Positions 49,714 through 58,854 of a DNA stretch of 64,000 bases are shown one piece after another. The notes under the pieces are model-generated. The model did not search any database. It was not told where the DNA came from and saw only the letters and a list, made by a program, of their open reading frames with translations. Every line of letters starts with the position of its first letter. Position 1 is the stretch's first letter. The stretch spans positions 2,677 through 66,676 of IMG/VR virus record IMGVR_UViG_3300030117_007605; one strand, given 5' to 3'. This DNA is from a virus. The translations under genes and the position numbers were made by a program.

Positions 49714-49978
49714 GAGTATAGCATTAATCGGAACAATAATTTTTATAGGTTTATTTTTTGTTTCAGTATGGTTTAATTTGTTTTTAATCAGGAAATTACT
49801 CTATTTTAATGAAAACTTTGATGAAGTTAATTTATCAATTGATAGTTTTTCAAAGCATCTAGAAGATTTATATGAATTGCCAGCGTTTTATGGCGATGAT
49901 AACTTAGAAAAGCTATTGCAGCATTCAAGAGAGTTAAACAGAGATTTAGGGGAATTTAAAAACAAGTATTCACAATGA
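49703..49978 (+). CDS. single-span membrane protein
   Basis: I use ATG 49703; 49694 and 49706 are alternatives. The 91-residue product has one hydrophobic helix (about 6-28; LIGTIIFIGLFFVSVWFNLF) and a soluble helical tail with DDNLEKLLQHSRELNRDLG. It overlaps the sigma factor gene by ATGA. Function unknown. Confidence 0.6.
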   Translation: MMIESIALIGTIIFIGLFFVSVWFNLFLIRKLLYFNENFDEVNLSIDSFSKHLEDLYELPAFYGDDNLEKLLQHSRELNRDLGEFKNKYSQ

Positions 49979-50664
49979 GAAAAAGAAAGAAAAGAACAAA
50001 AAACATGTATTTTACAAAAATACATGAAGAAGCAATAATAGAATATGCGAAATCAGATGATAATGTAGTAAAGACAAAATTATATTCTTCACTAATCCAG
50101 CCAGCTTTTAGTGAACTCGTTGATAAAATTGTTTATACATATAAATTTAACAATCTGCCAAATATTGATTACTTAAAAGATGATTGTAAAGTTTGGTTGA
50201 CGACCATTTTAAATAAATACGATCCAAATAGAGGATCAAAGGCGTTTTCATATTTCAGTGTTATCACAAAAAACTGGTTCATTCACAAGGTGAAAAAGAA
50301 CTCGCAAGCGGCAAGAAGAGAAATCAATATTGATGATGCTGTCAAAACATCACAAAATCAGTTTATCATGACGAACAACCCATATGAGCGTGACCGTGAA
50401 AAACGTGAATTTTGGGAGGCTTTAATGACTTTTGTCAAACAATTAGAGAATGACAATACCGTAATAAAGAATGATAATGATCGGAAGGTGATTTCTTCTG
50501 TAGAATACATGTTAGAAAATATGGAAAAATTGGAAATCTTAAATAAAAAGGCGATTTATCTTTACTTAAGAGAGATGACTGGTATGACAACAAAACAGTT
50601 GGCTCCAACACTTAGAAAAATTAAGGTTGAGTATAAATATTTCATAAAGCAATGGAATAAATAA
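49975..50664 (+). CDS. 55: T4 gp55-type late sigma factor
   Basis: The 229-residue protein has LKDDCKVWLTTILNKYDPNR followed by GSKAFSYFSVITKNWFIHKVKK (about 68-110), the sigma-region-2-like core of gp55 proteins, which direct host RNA polymerase to late promoters with the sliding clamp. No region 4 is present, as expected for gp55. It is the likely reader of the CTAnTTAT motif noted throughout the window. Confidence 0.87.
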   Translation: MRKRKKRTKNMYFTKIHEEAIIEYAKSDDNVVKTKLYSSLIQPAFSELVDKIVYTYKFNNLPNIDYLKDDCKVWLTTILNKYDPNRGSKAFSYFSVITKNWFIHKVKKNSQAARREINIDDAVKTSQNQFIMTNNPYERDREKREFWEALMTFVKQLENDNTVIKNDNDRKVISSVEYMLENMEKLEILNKKAIYLYLREMTGMTTKQLAPTLRKIKVEYKYFIKQWNK

Positions 50665-50678
50665 TTTTAGCCACTGGT

Positions 50679-50688
50679 CTAATTATCT
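50679..50688 (+). promoter_or_regulatory. CTAnTTAT motif before tail genes, copy 12
   Basis: CTAATTATCT lies 25 bases (from its C) before ATG 50704, with AGAGG in between. It is the only recognisable start signal between the sigma gene and the baseplate genes. Confidence 0.4.
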
Positions 50689-50703
50689 AAGAGGCGGTAC
50701 CCA

Positions 50704-51015
50704 ATGGACAAAAAAAAATTAATTGAAGAAGCTCTTGATAACATTAGAACAGATAGAACTACAACAGAGAGTCTATTAATCGACCTACAGCAAGAAATTC
50801 AACAAAATCAAGTTGAAAATGTAAGGGCTGGCTTGGTCGCTGCCAAATATGTTGAAACTCTACAGAGATCAAATGAACAACTAGTAAAAGTGCTGCATCT
50901 TATCCAAAAAGCTGAACAACAAAACGGCAGTGTTGAATTGTCGGACAATGAAAAAGATAACCTTTTTGAATTAATTCAAGACAATATGAATGAAAGGGCA
51001 GTAGGAGAAGATTAG
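50704..51015 (+). CDS. small helical phage protein, possible baseplate-region factor
   Basis: The 103-residue product is an acidic coiled coil (LLIDLQQEIQQNQVENVRAG; NEQLVKVLHLIQKAEQQN). It heads the baseplate operon and its stop touches the next GTG start. Function unknown; a chaperone or structural helper is possible. Confidence 0.6.
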   Translation: MDKKKLIEEALDNIRTDRTTTESLLIDLQQEIQQNQVENVRAGLVAAKYVETLQRSNEQLVKVLHLIQKAEQQNGSVELSDNEKDNLFELIQDNMNERAVGED

Positions 51016-51563
51016 TGTTAGGTGAGTTTTCATTAAACAATAAAATAGCTGAATCAGTTGTAAGAAATGGCACCAAGGTTAGTATTCGTGGTGCCACAGC
51101 ATTATATTTGAACCAAGAGTTCATGAAAATAACTAATGTAGATGAACTCCCATTTCCGAACTTTGGAACTGTTAGAAAGGCTGAAACAATAGCAAAAGGC
51201 GATGGCAATACCTCATATATAAAATATGGCTTACCAGATGATTTGGCAAGAAAGGGCGGGTTTACTTTGCTTTATTTAGAAATCGAAGGGGTTTCTAAAC
51301 AATATGAAGACTATGTTAATAAAAAGGTCAGCCCTCAAATATTTCACTCAAGATTGGTTGTGGTGTATGTTAGAGATCAAGAATATTCAAGACTTCCCAG
51401 AAATGCGGAAGTAGTCTTTGTTGATTACGAAGACCCCACAGATATAAATACTATTTTTTTTAATGGGTTTGTAAATAACTCTGTGACTTTGAACCCTAAC
51501 ACAAGTGCGTATAAAAAGAGAAAACAAAAAGGTGCTAGAAATAATTTTGCGAGCGGAGAATAA
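51015..51563 (+). CDS. putative baseplate/tail structural protein
   Basis: The GTG start shares one base with the preceding TAG. The 182 residues are beta-rich (FPNFGTVRKAETI; LLYLEIEGVSKQYEDYV; RLVVVYVRDQEYSRLPR). No family is recognised, but position directly before baseplate genes supports a structural role. Confidence 0.55.
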   Translation: MLGEFSLNNKIAESVVRNGTKVSIRGATALYLNQEFMKITNVDELPFPNFGTVRKAETIAKGDGNTSYIKYGLPDDLARKGGFTLLYLEIEGVSKQYEDYVNKKVSPQIFHSRLVVVYVRDQEYSRLPRNAEVVFVDYEDPTDINTIFFNGFVNNSVTLNPNTSAYKKRKQKGARNNFASGE

Positions 51564-51565
51564 CA

Positions 51566-52639
51566 ATGGGTAATAAGGTTGCTAACAGAATTAATGATAA
51601 TTTAGTCCCAGAAAGAGCAGATGAGGCGAAAGCTCTATCAACTGCACCTGATCGTGCAGAAAAGAGTTTACAAAAGCCCAATTTTATTAAAAACAAGGCT
51701 CTTGGCGGTGTGATCACTCCTGGGGAGTCTGATTCTGCCCTGGCACAAGTTCAAGATGCCAGGTATGGCACTGTATTAAACGGCGGTGGTTCAGGTGGAG
51801 ACTTTGCGAGTAAAATAGTTATTGGCACCGGATTTTTAAATGATGGGAAGCAAGATAACGCCGAGATAGATTTGACGGACCCGAATTTAAGATATTCTGC
51901 CGGAATAACAATTTATCAGAGAACTGATACGGGTAAAGAAAACACTTATAATAAGGACTTAGATGAAGACATTGATTTCTTTTCTGATTTTGTTATAAAC
52001 GAAAATGACCCAAACGATGAAGAAGCACAAATAATCAAAGACCGTGAAAAACTTAAAAAAGAAAGAATACTAAGGAAAGCTACAACCCCGAATCCGCAAA
52101 CTAGTGTGTCAGTTGTTGAGGTTACCGCCGATACAGTACAAATAAAAGCAAGAAACGGTGGTATTGACATTATTGCCGGTTATGACAATAAACTACCCCG
52201 ATTCGGCGGTCAGTCCGATGTTAAAAACCTTCAATATGTAGGTGTAAATCTTATTGGTGGTGGGAATCCTGACACTGACATACTGAATGACCCACAAGAT
52301 GATAGAGGTCTACAGCCAATACCTAAAGGGGATAATTTGGCAGAAGCTCTCCAACAGATGATGAACAGGATCAACGATCAATCTAAGTTAATAAAAAGTT
52401 TAATTACAGGTCAACAACTTCTTCAAGGAGTTCTTGCTTTACACACCCACGGTGTCGCACCAGGATTTGCGTTTCCTAGTATTGAATTGGCAACAACAAC
52501 TGCAATTGTTAAGACCCCTATAGACATTGTTAATTTTTTAAAGACCTTGACCACAGCATACAACAATGCCGCCCAAAAAGTGAACATGTCCGTTGTTTCT
52601 GAGGGCTTTATCAACAGTAGATGGAATAAAACAAACTAA
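51566..52639 (+). CDS. putative baseplate hub or spike protein
   Basis: The 357-residue protein has a Gly-rich middle with YSAGITIYQRTDTGKE, VEVTADTVQIKARNGGIDII and a helical end containing LLQGVLALHTHGVAPG. The repeated ADTVQIKARNGG pattern suggests beta-helix or OB-like structure, as in spike proteins. Identification is by context; sequence identity to gp5 is not claimed. GGAG precedes the start. Confidence 0.5.
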   Translation: MGNKVANRINDNLVPERADEAKALSTAPDRAEKSLQKPNFIKNKALGGVITPGESDSALAQVQDARYGTVLNGGGSGGDFASKIVIGTGFLNDGKQDNAEIDLTDPNLRYSAGITIYQRTDTGKENTYNKDLDEDIDFFSDFVINENDPNDEEAQIIKDREKLKKERILRKATTPNPQTSVSVVEVTADTVQIKARNGGIDIIAGYDNKLPRFGGQSDVKNLQYVGVNLIGGGNPDTDILNDPQDDRGLQPIPKGDNLAEALQQMMNRINDQSKLIKSLITGQQLLQGVLALHTHGVAPGFAFPSIELATTTAIVKTPIDIVNFLKTLTTAYNNAAQKVNMSVVSEGFINSRWNKTN

Positions 52640-52640
52640 A

Positions 52641-54464
52641 ATGACATCAGAAAATAAAAAAAAGCAGCTAGCGGTAAAAGAAGAACAGAAAAAAGTTACA
52701 AAAACAGATGGAACTTATAGTTTTTCTAATTTTGCTGGGGATGTTTCTGCTTTAAGTGAATGGATCAACGTCGGCATCGGTGGTGCAACACAACTTACCA
52801 ACCTTTATAACCAGATAGATTCTGTGCTAGCTGATCTAGCTAAATTAGACTTAGATGGGAACTGTAAGGGCACGACACCATCTGTTAAGGACACTGATGG
52901 TGATTTTGGTGAGTTTGGCGAAGCCGCAAGTCGTTGTAACCCGTTTAAGAACTTACCAGCGTTCAAAGATAAAAAGAATGGGGAAGAAGTAAAAGCTTCA
53001 GAAGTTGTCGCAACAATCATAAAAATTATTGAAAAGTTGTTAGGTCCATCAAACTTCCCAGGTTGCGTTGCTGAACAATATAAAAACTTTTTGAGTGTTG
53101 TCCCAGTCCAGTATTATCTTTTAAATCTTTTAAAGATTGCAGCAGACAAATTGGAAGACCCTGTTAAACAATTAGAAGGCATCGCTGTTTGCAAAGACCA
53201 AGATGTGGCTTCCCAAATACAAAATTTAGATGATGCAATGCCTGACAATTTTATTAGAACATTGCCTAGGCTACCTTACATCCCAATTCCTGATTTAATC
53301 CAACTAGTAGTTAATTTAATTTTAGAGTTCGTTTGTTTTGGCTTGTGTGCCTCTTTAACACCATTAATCGAAAAGGTTGGCGAAGCAATGCTTGTTGAAT
53401 TTGGGGAGGAAGATAAAAAGTCTTTAGCGTTACAACCTAATCAATCTCTACAAAAGATTTCAATTGAGCCTTTTCTTAATGATGACGTTCTAGCAGAAAT
53501 AAAATCTTTTGTGGATAAAAACATTCCAGACTCCCAAAATATAACAAAAGAAAATATAAAAGAATATATTATAAAAGTCCAGGCTGATGCGAGTTTGAGT
53601 CAGGAAGAGTTTGTTTTCTTACTTTTTGGCAAAATTGACTGTAAAGTATATGATAACGTTACTAAAATTGAGGAAACACTTAGTATTTTTGATTTAGATA
53701 CAGAACAAAAGGTAACAACTTTCTTTTCTTTTGTAGGGAGCAGCATAAATCTATTTGGATTTGTAAAAGACTCAAAATCTGAAGTATGCCCACCAGACCC
53801 TTGCGAACTTAAAGACGAACAGTTGGTTGTTGCGGGTATTGCCAATTTGTGCGATCTTCTAAGTCCGCAAGCACCAATTAACATTCCTGTTGATAGTTTG
53901 CTAGATGCAGTAGGTGCCTTTGATTTTATCGCAGAAGCACTAGAAAAGACTTTTAATGCAATTGCAACTTTTAGTGGAGTTTACAACCCACAATTTGACT
54001 TTAGTGATCCAAAGTCGGGTGACAAATCTTATATTAGTGTGTACAATACCATCTTTAATAATTTTAATATACAAAAGGTTCTACCAGCTTACATCAAAAC
54101 TGTAGAAAATCCAGAGCCTCTTCTTTTAGACCAAGTAATCCCAATGGTGCTAGTCGAATACAGGCAGTTTTATTATTCGAACGTATTCGCCTTTGCCGAT
54201 GTTCGTGAAGGATTTGATATGATTAAAAAAGATTATACGCTCTTAGCATCTTCAAAAGATTTTACCGTTGATGGAATCCCTCGTCCTGGGCTTGCTAACG
54301 AATCTAAAGTAAAATTTAATGTTTATAACAAATTTTCTAAGGATGACATTCGAAAAACTATGAAGCAGATTTCACAACAGTCTCCAACCAACGCTGATGA
54401 AACTGAAGCAGATATGATTAATTTTCAACAATTAAAGCAAAAATACAACATTGGGGTTGAATAG
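52641..54464 (+). CDS. large baseplate/tail structural protein
   Basis: ATG 52641 follows the previous stop by one base. The 607-residue protein has several Cys (CKGTTP, SRCNPF, FPGCVAEQY, EFVCFGLCASL, EVCPPDPCEL), a hydrophobic helix (about 232-255) and long helical parts. No known family is recognised; location between spike-like and gp25 genes suggests a hub component. Confidence 0.6.
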   Translation: MTSENKKKQLAVKEEQKKVTKTDGTYSFSNFAGDVSALSEWINVGIGGATQLTNLYNQIDSVLADLAKLDLDGNCKGTTPSVKDTDGDFGEFGEAASRCNPFKNLPAFKDKKNGEEVKASEVVATIIKIIEKLLGPSNFPGCVAEQYKNFLSVVPVQYYLLNLLKIAADKLEDPVKQLEGIAVCKDQDVASQIQNLDDAMPDNFIRTLPRLPYIPIPDLIQLVVNLILEFVCFGLCASLTPLIEKVGEAMLVEFGEEDKKSLALQPNQSLQKISIEPFLNDDVLAEIKSFVDKNIPDSQNITKENIKEYIIKVQADASLSQEEFVFLLFGKIDCKVYDNVTKIEETLSIFDLDTEQKVTTFFSFVGSSINLFGFVKDSKSEVCPPDPCELKDEQLVVAGIANLCDLLSPQAPINIPVDSLLDAVGAFDFIAEALEKTFNAIATFSGVYNPQFDFSDPKSGDKSYISVYNTIFNNFNIQKVLPAYIKTVENPEPLLLDQVIPMVLVEYRQFYYSNVFAFADVREGFDMIKKDYTLLASSKDFTVDGIPRPGLANESKVKFNVYNKFSKDDIRKTMKQISQQSPTNADETEADMINFQQLKQKYNIGVE

Positions 54465-54473
54465 GTAAACAAA

Positions 54474-55142
54474 ATGATAGGTTTTAAACAATATCTTTTA
54501 ACTTCTTTCTCTCTTCTCATCGAAGAAAGAATAAACAGTTATCTCTTACAAGTAATAGGCGAGAATTTGCTATTGTTTGCGGAAGAGGAAAGCTTTTTTA
54601 AAGAAAATGGAATAGATCTAAGTCTAGAGGAGGGCGCTAAAAAGACATACAATTTATATGGAGTTTCAGGTTCCCCATACAAAAATTTAGTATTGTTTGA
54701 TGAAACACTAAATCTTGGGTTCAAGGATGCTCTTGAGTTTGGGCAGGATACCACTACGGCAGATTATGGTTTAAAACAGAAAAAATCTTATAAATATTAT
54801 GAATTAGCGGCAGATTATCTTAAGCAAAACAATCTTGTTGCGTTTGATAGTCCCTTTTTAACTACACTAGGGGAGTTGTTTTATCAAAGGTTGTATTTAT
54901 TCAAAAAAGAGTTAAGCCTAACAACGGACATGCTTCAGAGCGACAGTTTTTTAGGTTATCTCAACTATTGTAAAGAAGTTACAGAGTCGAATAAGACTCT
55001 TTATGAGGAAAAGTTTTCTAAAGATATTATTCTAGGAGGAACTTTCAGATCTTATGTGGAAAAAAATTTAGTACCTAAAATCGAAGAACTTAACGATATT
55101 ATAGATAAAAACCTAATTAGTGTAGTAGAAGGAGCGCAATAA
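54474..55142 (+). CDS. baseplate-region protein, possibly gp53-like position
   Basis: The 222-residue product begins MIGFKQYLLTSFSLLIEERI and is helical with aromatic-rich segments (KKSYKYYELAADYLKQNN, LGELFYQRLYLFKKEL). It directly precedes gp25. I recognise no motif; the opening loosely resembles the short leaders of the cargo genes but lacks their Trp-Arg core, so I do not count it among them. Confidence 0.5.
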   Translation: MIGFKQYLLTSFSLLIEERINSYLLQVIGENLLLFAEEESFFKENGIDLSLEEGAKKTYNLYGVSGSPYKNLVLFDETLNLGFKDALEFGQDTTTADYGLKQKKSYKYYELAADYLKQNNLVAFDSPFLTTLGELFYQRLYLFKKELSLTTDMLQSDSFLGYLNYCKEVTESNKTLYEEKFSKDIILGGTFRSYVEKNLVPKIEELNDIIDKNLISVVEGAQ

Positions 55143-55143
55143 A

Positions 55144-55524
55144 ATGCCAAAAGGGTTTTCAGCCAAACTCCCATTATCTTATAGTGAAACAGACGGACCA
55201 TATTTGCTCACAAAATCACTTGAAGAAAATGCGAGACAAAATTTGAAAAACTTAATTTTCACCATCCCTGGGGAGAGAGTGATGAATTCTGATTTTGGTG
55301 TTGGATTCAGCACCCTCCTTTTTGAAAACGCAAACAACCAAACGGTTGAAGATTTAAGAGAAAGGCTTATAAGACAGGTGGAAAAATATCTGCCATTTAT
55401 AATCATTTTAAACGTTGAGGCAGACATTGAAGAGAACACGGCATTCTTAAGAGTAGATTACAACATACCAAACATTTCAGTTAGCAGCACTTTAGAACTA
55501 GATATAAAAAATAACTTTGGGTAG
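55144..55524 (+). CDS. 25: gp25-like baseplate wedge protein
   Basis: The 126-residue protein has the GPW/gp25 pattern: ENARQNLKNLIFTIPGERVM then NSDFGVGFSTLLFE and LRERLIRQVEKYLPFIII. gp25 forms part of the baseplate wedge and joins baseplate to sheath assembly. GGAG lies 11 bases before the ATG. Confidence 0.93.
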   Translation: MPKGFSAKLPLSYSETDGPYLLTKSLEENARQNLKNLIFTIPGERVMNSDFGVGFSTLLFENANNQTVEDLRERLIRQVEKYLPFIIILNVEADIEENTAFLRVDYNIPNISVSSTLELDIKNNFG

Positions 55525-55532
55525 GAAAATAC

Positions 55533-57329
55533 ATGGCAGGCAAAAAAACAAAACCAGTTCGATATGCTAGTAGAGAATTTAATGACATAAAATCTCAGCT
55601 AGTTGAATATGCTAAAACATATTATCCTGAAACATACAAGGACTTCAACGAGGCTTCATTTGGCTCGTTAATGCTTGACACGGTTGCTTACATTGGCGAT
55701 GTGTTGTCTTTCTATGTTGATTATCAGGCGAACGAGTCATTTATTGATAGTTCAATTGAGACTGGAAACTTACTAAAATTAGCTAAACAATTTGGTTATA
55801 AAAATCCTCAAGCTTTTTCGGCAACCGGCAAGGCTGCTTTTTATGTAGAGGTTCCAGCCCAGGCTGATGGTAGTCAAAACACTGATCTGATCCCAACTTT
55901 AAAGGAAGGTACTTCTTTGTCAAGCACAACGGGGACAAGCCTCATCCTGATATCCGACGTGGATTTTCGTAAGACTGATGTTGAAGTCGTCGTTGCTAAG
56001 ACAAACACGGATGGACTACCTACAAGCTATGCCTATAAAGCTTATGGGGATGTTATTACTGGCGTTATAGAGACTGAAAATTTAACTGTCGGATCATATC
56101 AGAAATTTCTGAAAATTGAACTTGAAGCCAATAATATTACAGAAATTATATCAGTTGTGGACAGTGAAGGTAACGAATATTTTGAAGTCCCATATCTTTC
56201 ACACAATGTTACATTACAACCAGTTCGCAATCCAAACTACCAAGGTGGTGAAGATGTCCCATACATTTTAAGAGAAAAATTAGCAGCAAGAAGATTTACA
56301 GTTGATGTTGATGAGAATGGTAAAACTTCTTTACAATTTGGGTATGGCTCGGAAAATAGTATAAAAAATAATGAATATCCAGAACCCTCAACGGCTGCGG
56401 TCCAAAGATATGCAAGAAACTACTATTCTGATGATAGCTTTGACCCATCAGTTTTATTGAAAAATGATAAATTTGGCGTTGTACCACCATCTGGAGATTT
56501 AGTCGTCACTTTTAGAAAAAATGACGGTGAAACCATTAATCTTCCTGTGAATTCTGTAGATTCTATTGATGATGCAGTGATCAGTTTTCCTACGAATGCA
56601 TTTCCAGCATCGGTAAACAGACAATTCATAATCAACTCCTTAGATGTTGAAAATGAAGAACCTGTTCTTGGTCAAGTTGACAATCTATCACAGGAAGAAA
56701 TAAGAGTTCGGGCAATAAACGCTTATTCTGCACAAAATAGAGCAGTCACAAAACAAGACTATATTAGCTTAATTTATAGAATGCCATCAAAATTTGGCGC
56801 TGTTAAAAGAGCTAACATTGTTCAAGACAAAGATTCTTTTAAAAGAAATCTAAACATGTATGTTTTGGCTGAAGACACTGATGGGAATTTAACAACTGCG
56901 ACTTCAACAGTAAAAGAAAATGTCAAAACCTGGATAAGTCAGTATAAAATGATTAATGATACGGTCGATATTTTAGATGGGCAGGTGGTCAATTTTTATA
57001 TTGAATATAAAGTCCTCGGATCATTGGAGTACAATCAGTCTGAAGTGTTAGAGCGTTGCAACACGGCGGTTAAAAATCTATTTGCCTCCAAGCTTTTATT
57101 CGGAACTCCATTATACATTTCTGAGATTTTCAAAACATTAAACGATTTAGATTCGGTAGTAGATACTCAGGATGTGGAGATCAAACAGAGATTCGGAACT
57201 CAATATGGGACCTACTTTTTTGATATTGAGGGTGCGACAACACCAGACAATAGAGCAATCATTGTACCAGAAAATGTAATTATGGAATTGAAATTTCCCG
57301 ATCAAGATATTATTGGAGTAGTAGTCTAA
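55533..57329 (+). CDS. 6: gp6-like baseplate wedge protein
   Basis: The 598-residue protein opens with the gp6 signature RYASREFNDIKSQLVEYAKT, then YYPETYKDFNEASFGSLMLD and TVAYIGDVLSFYVDYQANES. A Baseplate_J-like middle and the segment QDYISLIYRMPSKFGAVKRA follow. gp6 dimers form the inner ring of the baseplate. AGGA precedes the start; the stop overlaps the next ATG. Confidence 0.92.
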   Translation: MAGKKTKPVRYASREFNDIKSQLVEYAKTYYPETYKDFNEASFGSLMLDTVAYIGDVLSFYVDYQANESFIDSSIETGNLLKLAKQFGYKNPQAFSATGKAAFYVEVPAQADGSQNTDLIPTLKEGTSLSSTTGTSLILISDVDFRKTDVEVVVAKTNTDGLPTSYAYKAYGDVITGVIETENLTVGSYQKFLKIELEANNITEIISVVDSEGNEYFEVPYLSHNVTLQPVRNPNYQGGEDVPYILREKLAARRFTVDVDENGKTSLQFGYGSENSIKNNEYPEPSTAAVQRYARNYYSDDSFDPSVLLKNDKFGVVPPSGDLVVTFRKNDGETINLPVNSVDSIDDAVISFPTNAFPASVNRQFIINSLDVENEEPVLGQVDNLSQEEIRVRAINAYSAQNRAVTKQDYISLIYRMPSKFGAVKRANIVQDKDSFKRNLNMYVLAEDTDGNLTTATSTVKENVKTWISQYKMINDTVDILDGQVVNFYIEYKVLGSLEYNQSEVLERCNTAVKNLFASKLLFGTPLYISEIFKTLNDLDSVVDTQDVEIKQRFGTQYGTYFFDIEGATTPDNRAIIVPENVIMELKFPDQDIIGVVV

Positions 57330-58822
57330 TGGCAATTAGAAGATTTAAAGCAACTAAAGACAACACAATCACGAATGCGTATAAAGACAACCTTACGACT
57401 CGTGGCACTGGTTCCAACATGGGAGAGGCTGATGTGCTTGAAGTTTTTAGTCTTTATGCTCAGGAATCAACGTCCTCCAGTGAATTATCAAGAGTATTGA
57501 TTGAATTTGATATTGACACTTTATCAGCTTCAAGAGATTCAGGCAACATTCCAGCATCAGGATCTGTAGAATTTTACTTAAGAATGTTTAATGCGGAACA
57601 TTCTTCTACAACTCCAACCAGCTTTACCTTAACTGTCGCAGCTATTTCACAATCATGGAACGAGGGAATCGGCTTAGATATGGATGATTATTCAGATCCC
57701 GGCGTTTCAAATTGGATAAGTTCCAGTAACCTCACCAAGTGGACAACCTTTCACGGCGATATAGAAGGTGGCTCTTTTCATACTGGCTCAGCGGCAGTAA
57801 CATCAAGTCAATTTTTTACAAATGGGACAGAGGATTTAGAGGTAGACGTTACAAGACATGTCGAGGAATGGCTTAATAATAAAACTGGCAGCTATGGGTT
57901 TGGAGTCTTTTTAACTTCATCTCTAGAAAATGCAGAATCATCTTATTACACAAAGAAATTTTTTGCTAGGGATAGTCAGTATTTCTTGAAGCGACCAGTG
58001 TTGGAAGCACGTTGGAGCGATGCAAGATTTGATGATTCTTCTAATTTTTACTTAAGTTCTTCCAGGGTGCCAGCAGCAGACAACCTCAATAAAATATATC
58101 TTTACAACTATGTTAGAGGTCAATTACAGGACATCCCAGGACTTGGTACTGATAATAAAATATATGTCAGCATTTATTCCGGCTCTGATTCTGCCCCAGC
58201 AGGCAGCAAAATTACTTTACCGATCGGTGGTGGAGTGGTCACCAATCTTGATAATAATGTTACTGGCAGCAAAGTTACAACAGGAATTTATTCAGCATCA
58301 TTTGCTTATACTAGTTCCGCTATTACAGAAATTTATCCAGTATGGCACAGTGCTTCAACTGAATATTTAACTGCTTCTGCAATCACAGTTAATTCGTTTG
58401 AGACCCAAACATCTTATCCGATTAATTCTTATAAGACAAGCATAACTAATTTACAAGCTGAGTACGGGGAAACAGATGTTGCCCACTTTAGAGTGTTTGT
58501 ACAAAATAAGAATTTTGAAGCGACTGTTTATACAGTTGCCTCAACGGCAGTTGAGCCAACGATAATCGAGCAAATGTTTTACAAGGTTCAGAGATATGTT
58601 GATGAAGAGGTAGTAATCAATTATGGAACAGGTTCAGGCGAAGGCGCGTACACACAACTTTCTTATGACTCTGCTGGAAACTATTTTGATTTAGATATGA
58701 GTGTGTTGGAACCAGACTTTTCATATCAAATTAGTTTTTTAATTAATGACGCGGGTAATTACTATGAGCTTAAAGACAAATTTAAGTTTAGAGTAATTGA
58801 TGAAAATGACCTACCGGGTTAA
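57329..58822 (+). CDS. DNRLRE-type tail/baseplate protein
   Basis: The 497-residue Ser/Thr-rich protein starts MAIRRFKATKDNTITNAYKD. Its first 230 residues match the DNRLRE pattern: SRVLIEFDIDTLSA, AISQSWNEGIGLDMDDYSDP, DVTRHVEEWLNNKTGSYGFG and a final RPVLEARWSD. The C-terminal half is beta-rich. DNRLRE domains stabilise extracellular proteins and may bind glycans. It follows gp6, so a peripheral baseplate or fibre attachment role is likely. Confidence 0.72.
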   Translation: MAIRRFKATKDNTITNAYKDNLTTRGTGSNMGEADVLEVFSLYAQESTSSSELSRVLIEFDIDTLSASRDSGNIPASGSVEFYLRMFNAEHSSTTPTSFTLTVAAISQSWNEGIGLDMDDYSDPGVSNWISSSNLTKWTTFHGDIEGGSFHTGSAAVTSSQFFTNGTEDLEVDVTRHVEEWLNNKTGSYGFGVFLTSSLENAESSYYTKKFFARDSQYFLKRPVLEARWSDARFDDSSNFYLSSSRVPAADNLNKIYLYNYVRGQLQDIPGLGTDNKIYVSIYSGSDSAPAGSKITLPIGGGVVTNLDNNVTGSKVTTGIYSASFAYTSSAITEIYPVWHSASTEYLTASAITVNSFETQTSYPINSYKTSITNLQAEYGETDVAHFRVFVQNKNFEATVYTVASTAVEPTIIEQMFYKVQRYVDEEVVINYGTGSGEGAYTQLSYDSAGNYFDLDMSVLEPDFSYQISFLINDAGNYYELKDKFKFRVIDENDLPG

Positions 58823-58854
58823 TGAATTTCTAATAACAAAATAATTATAAAGAT

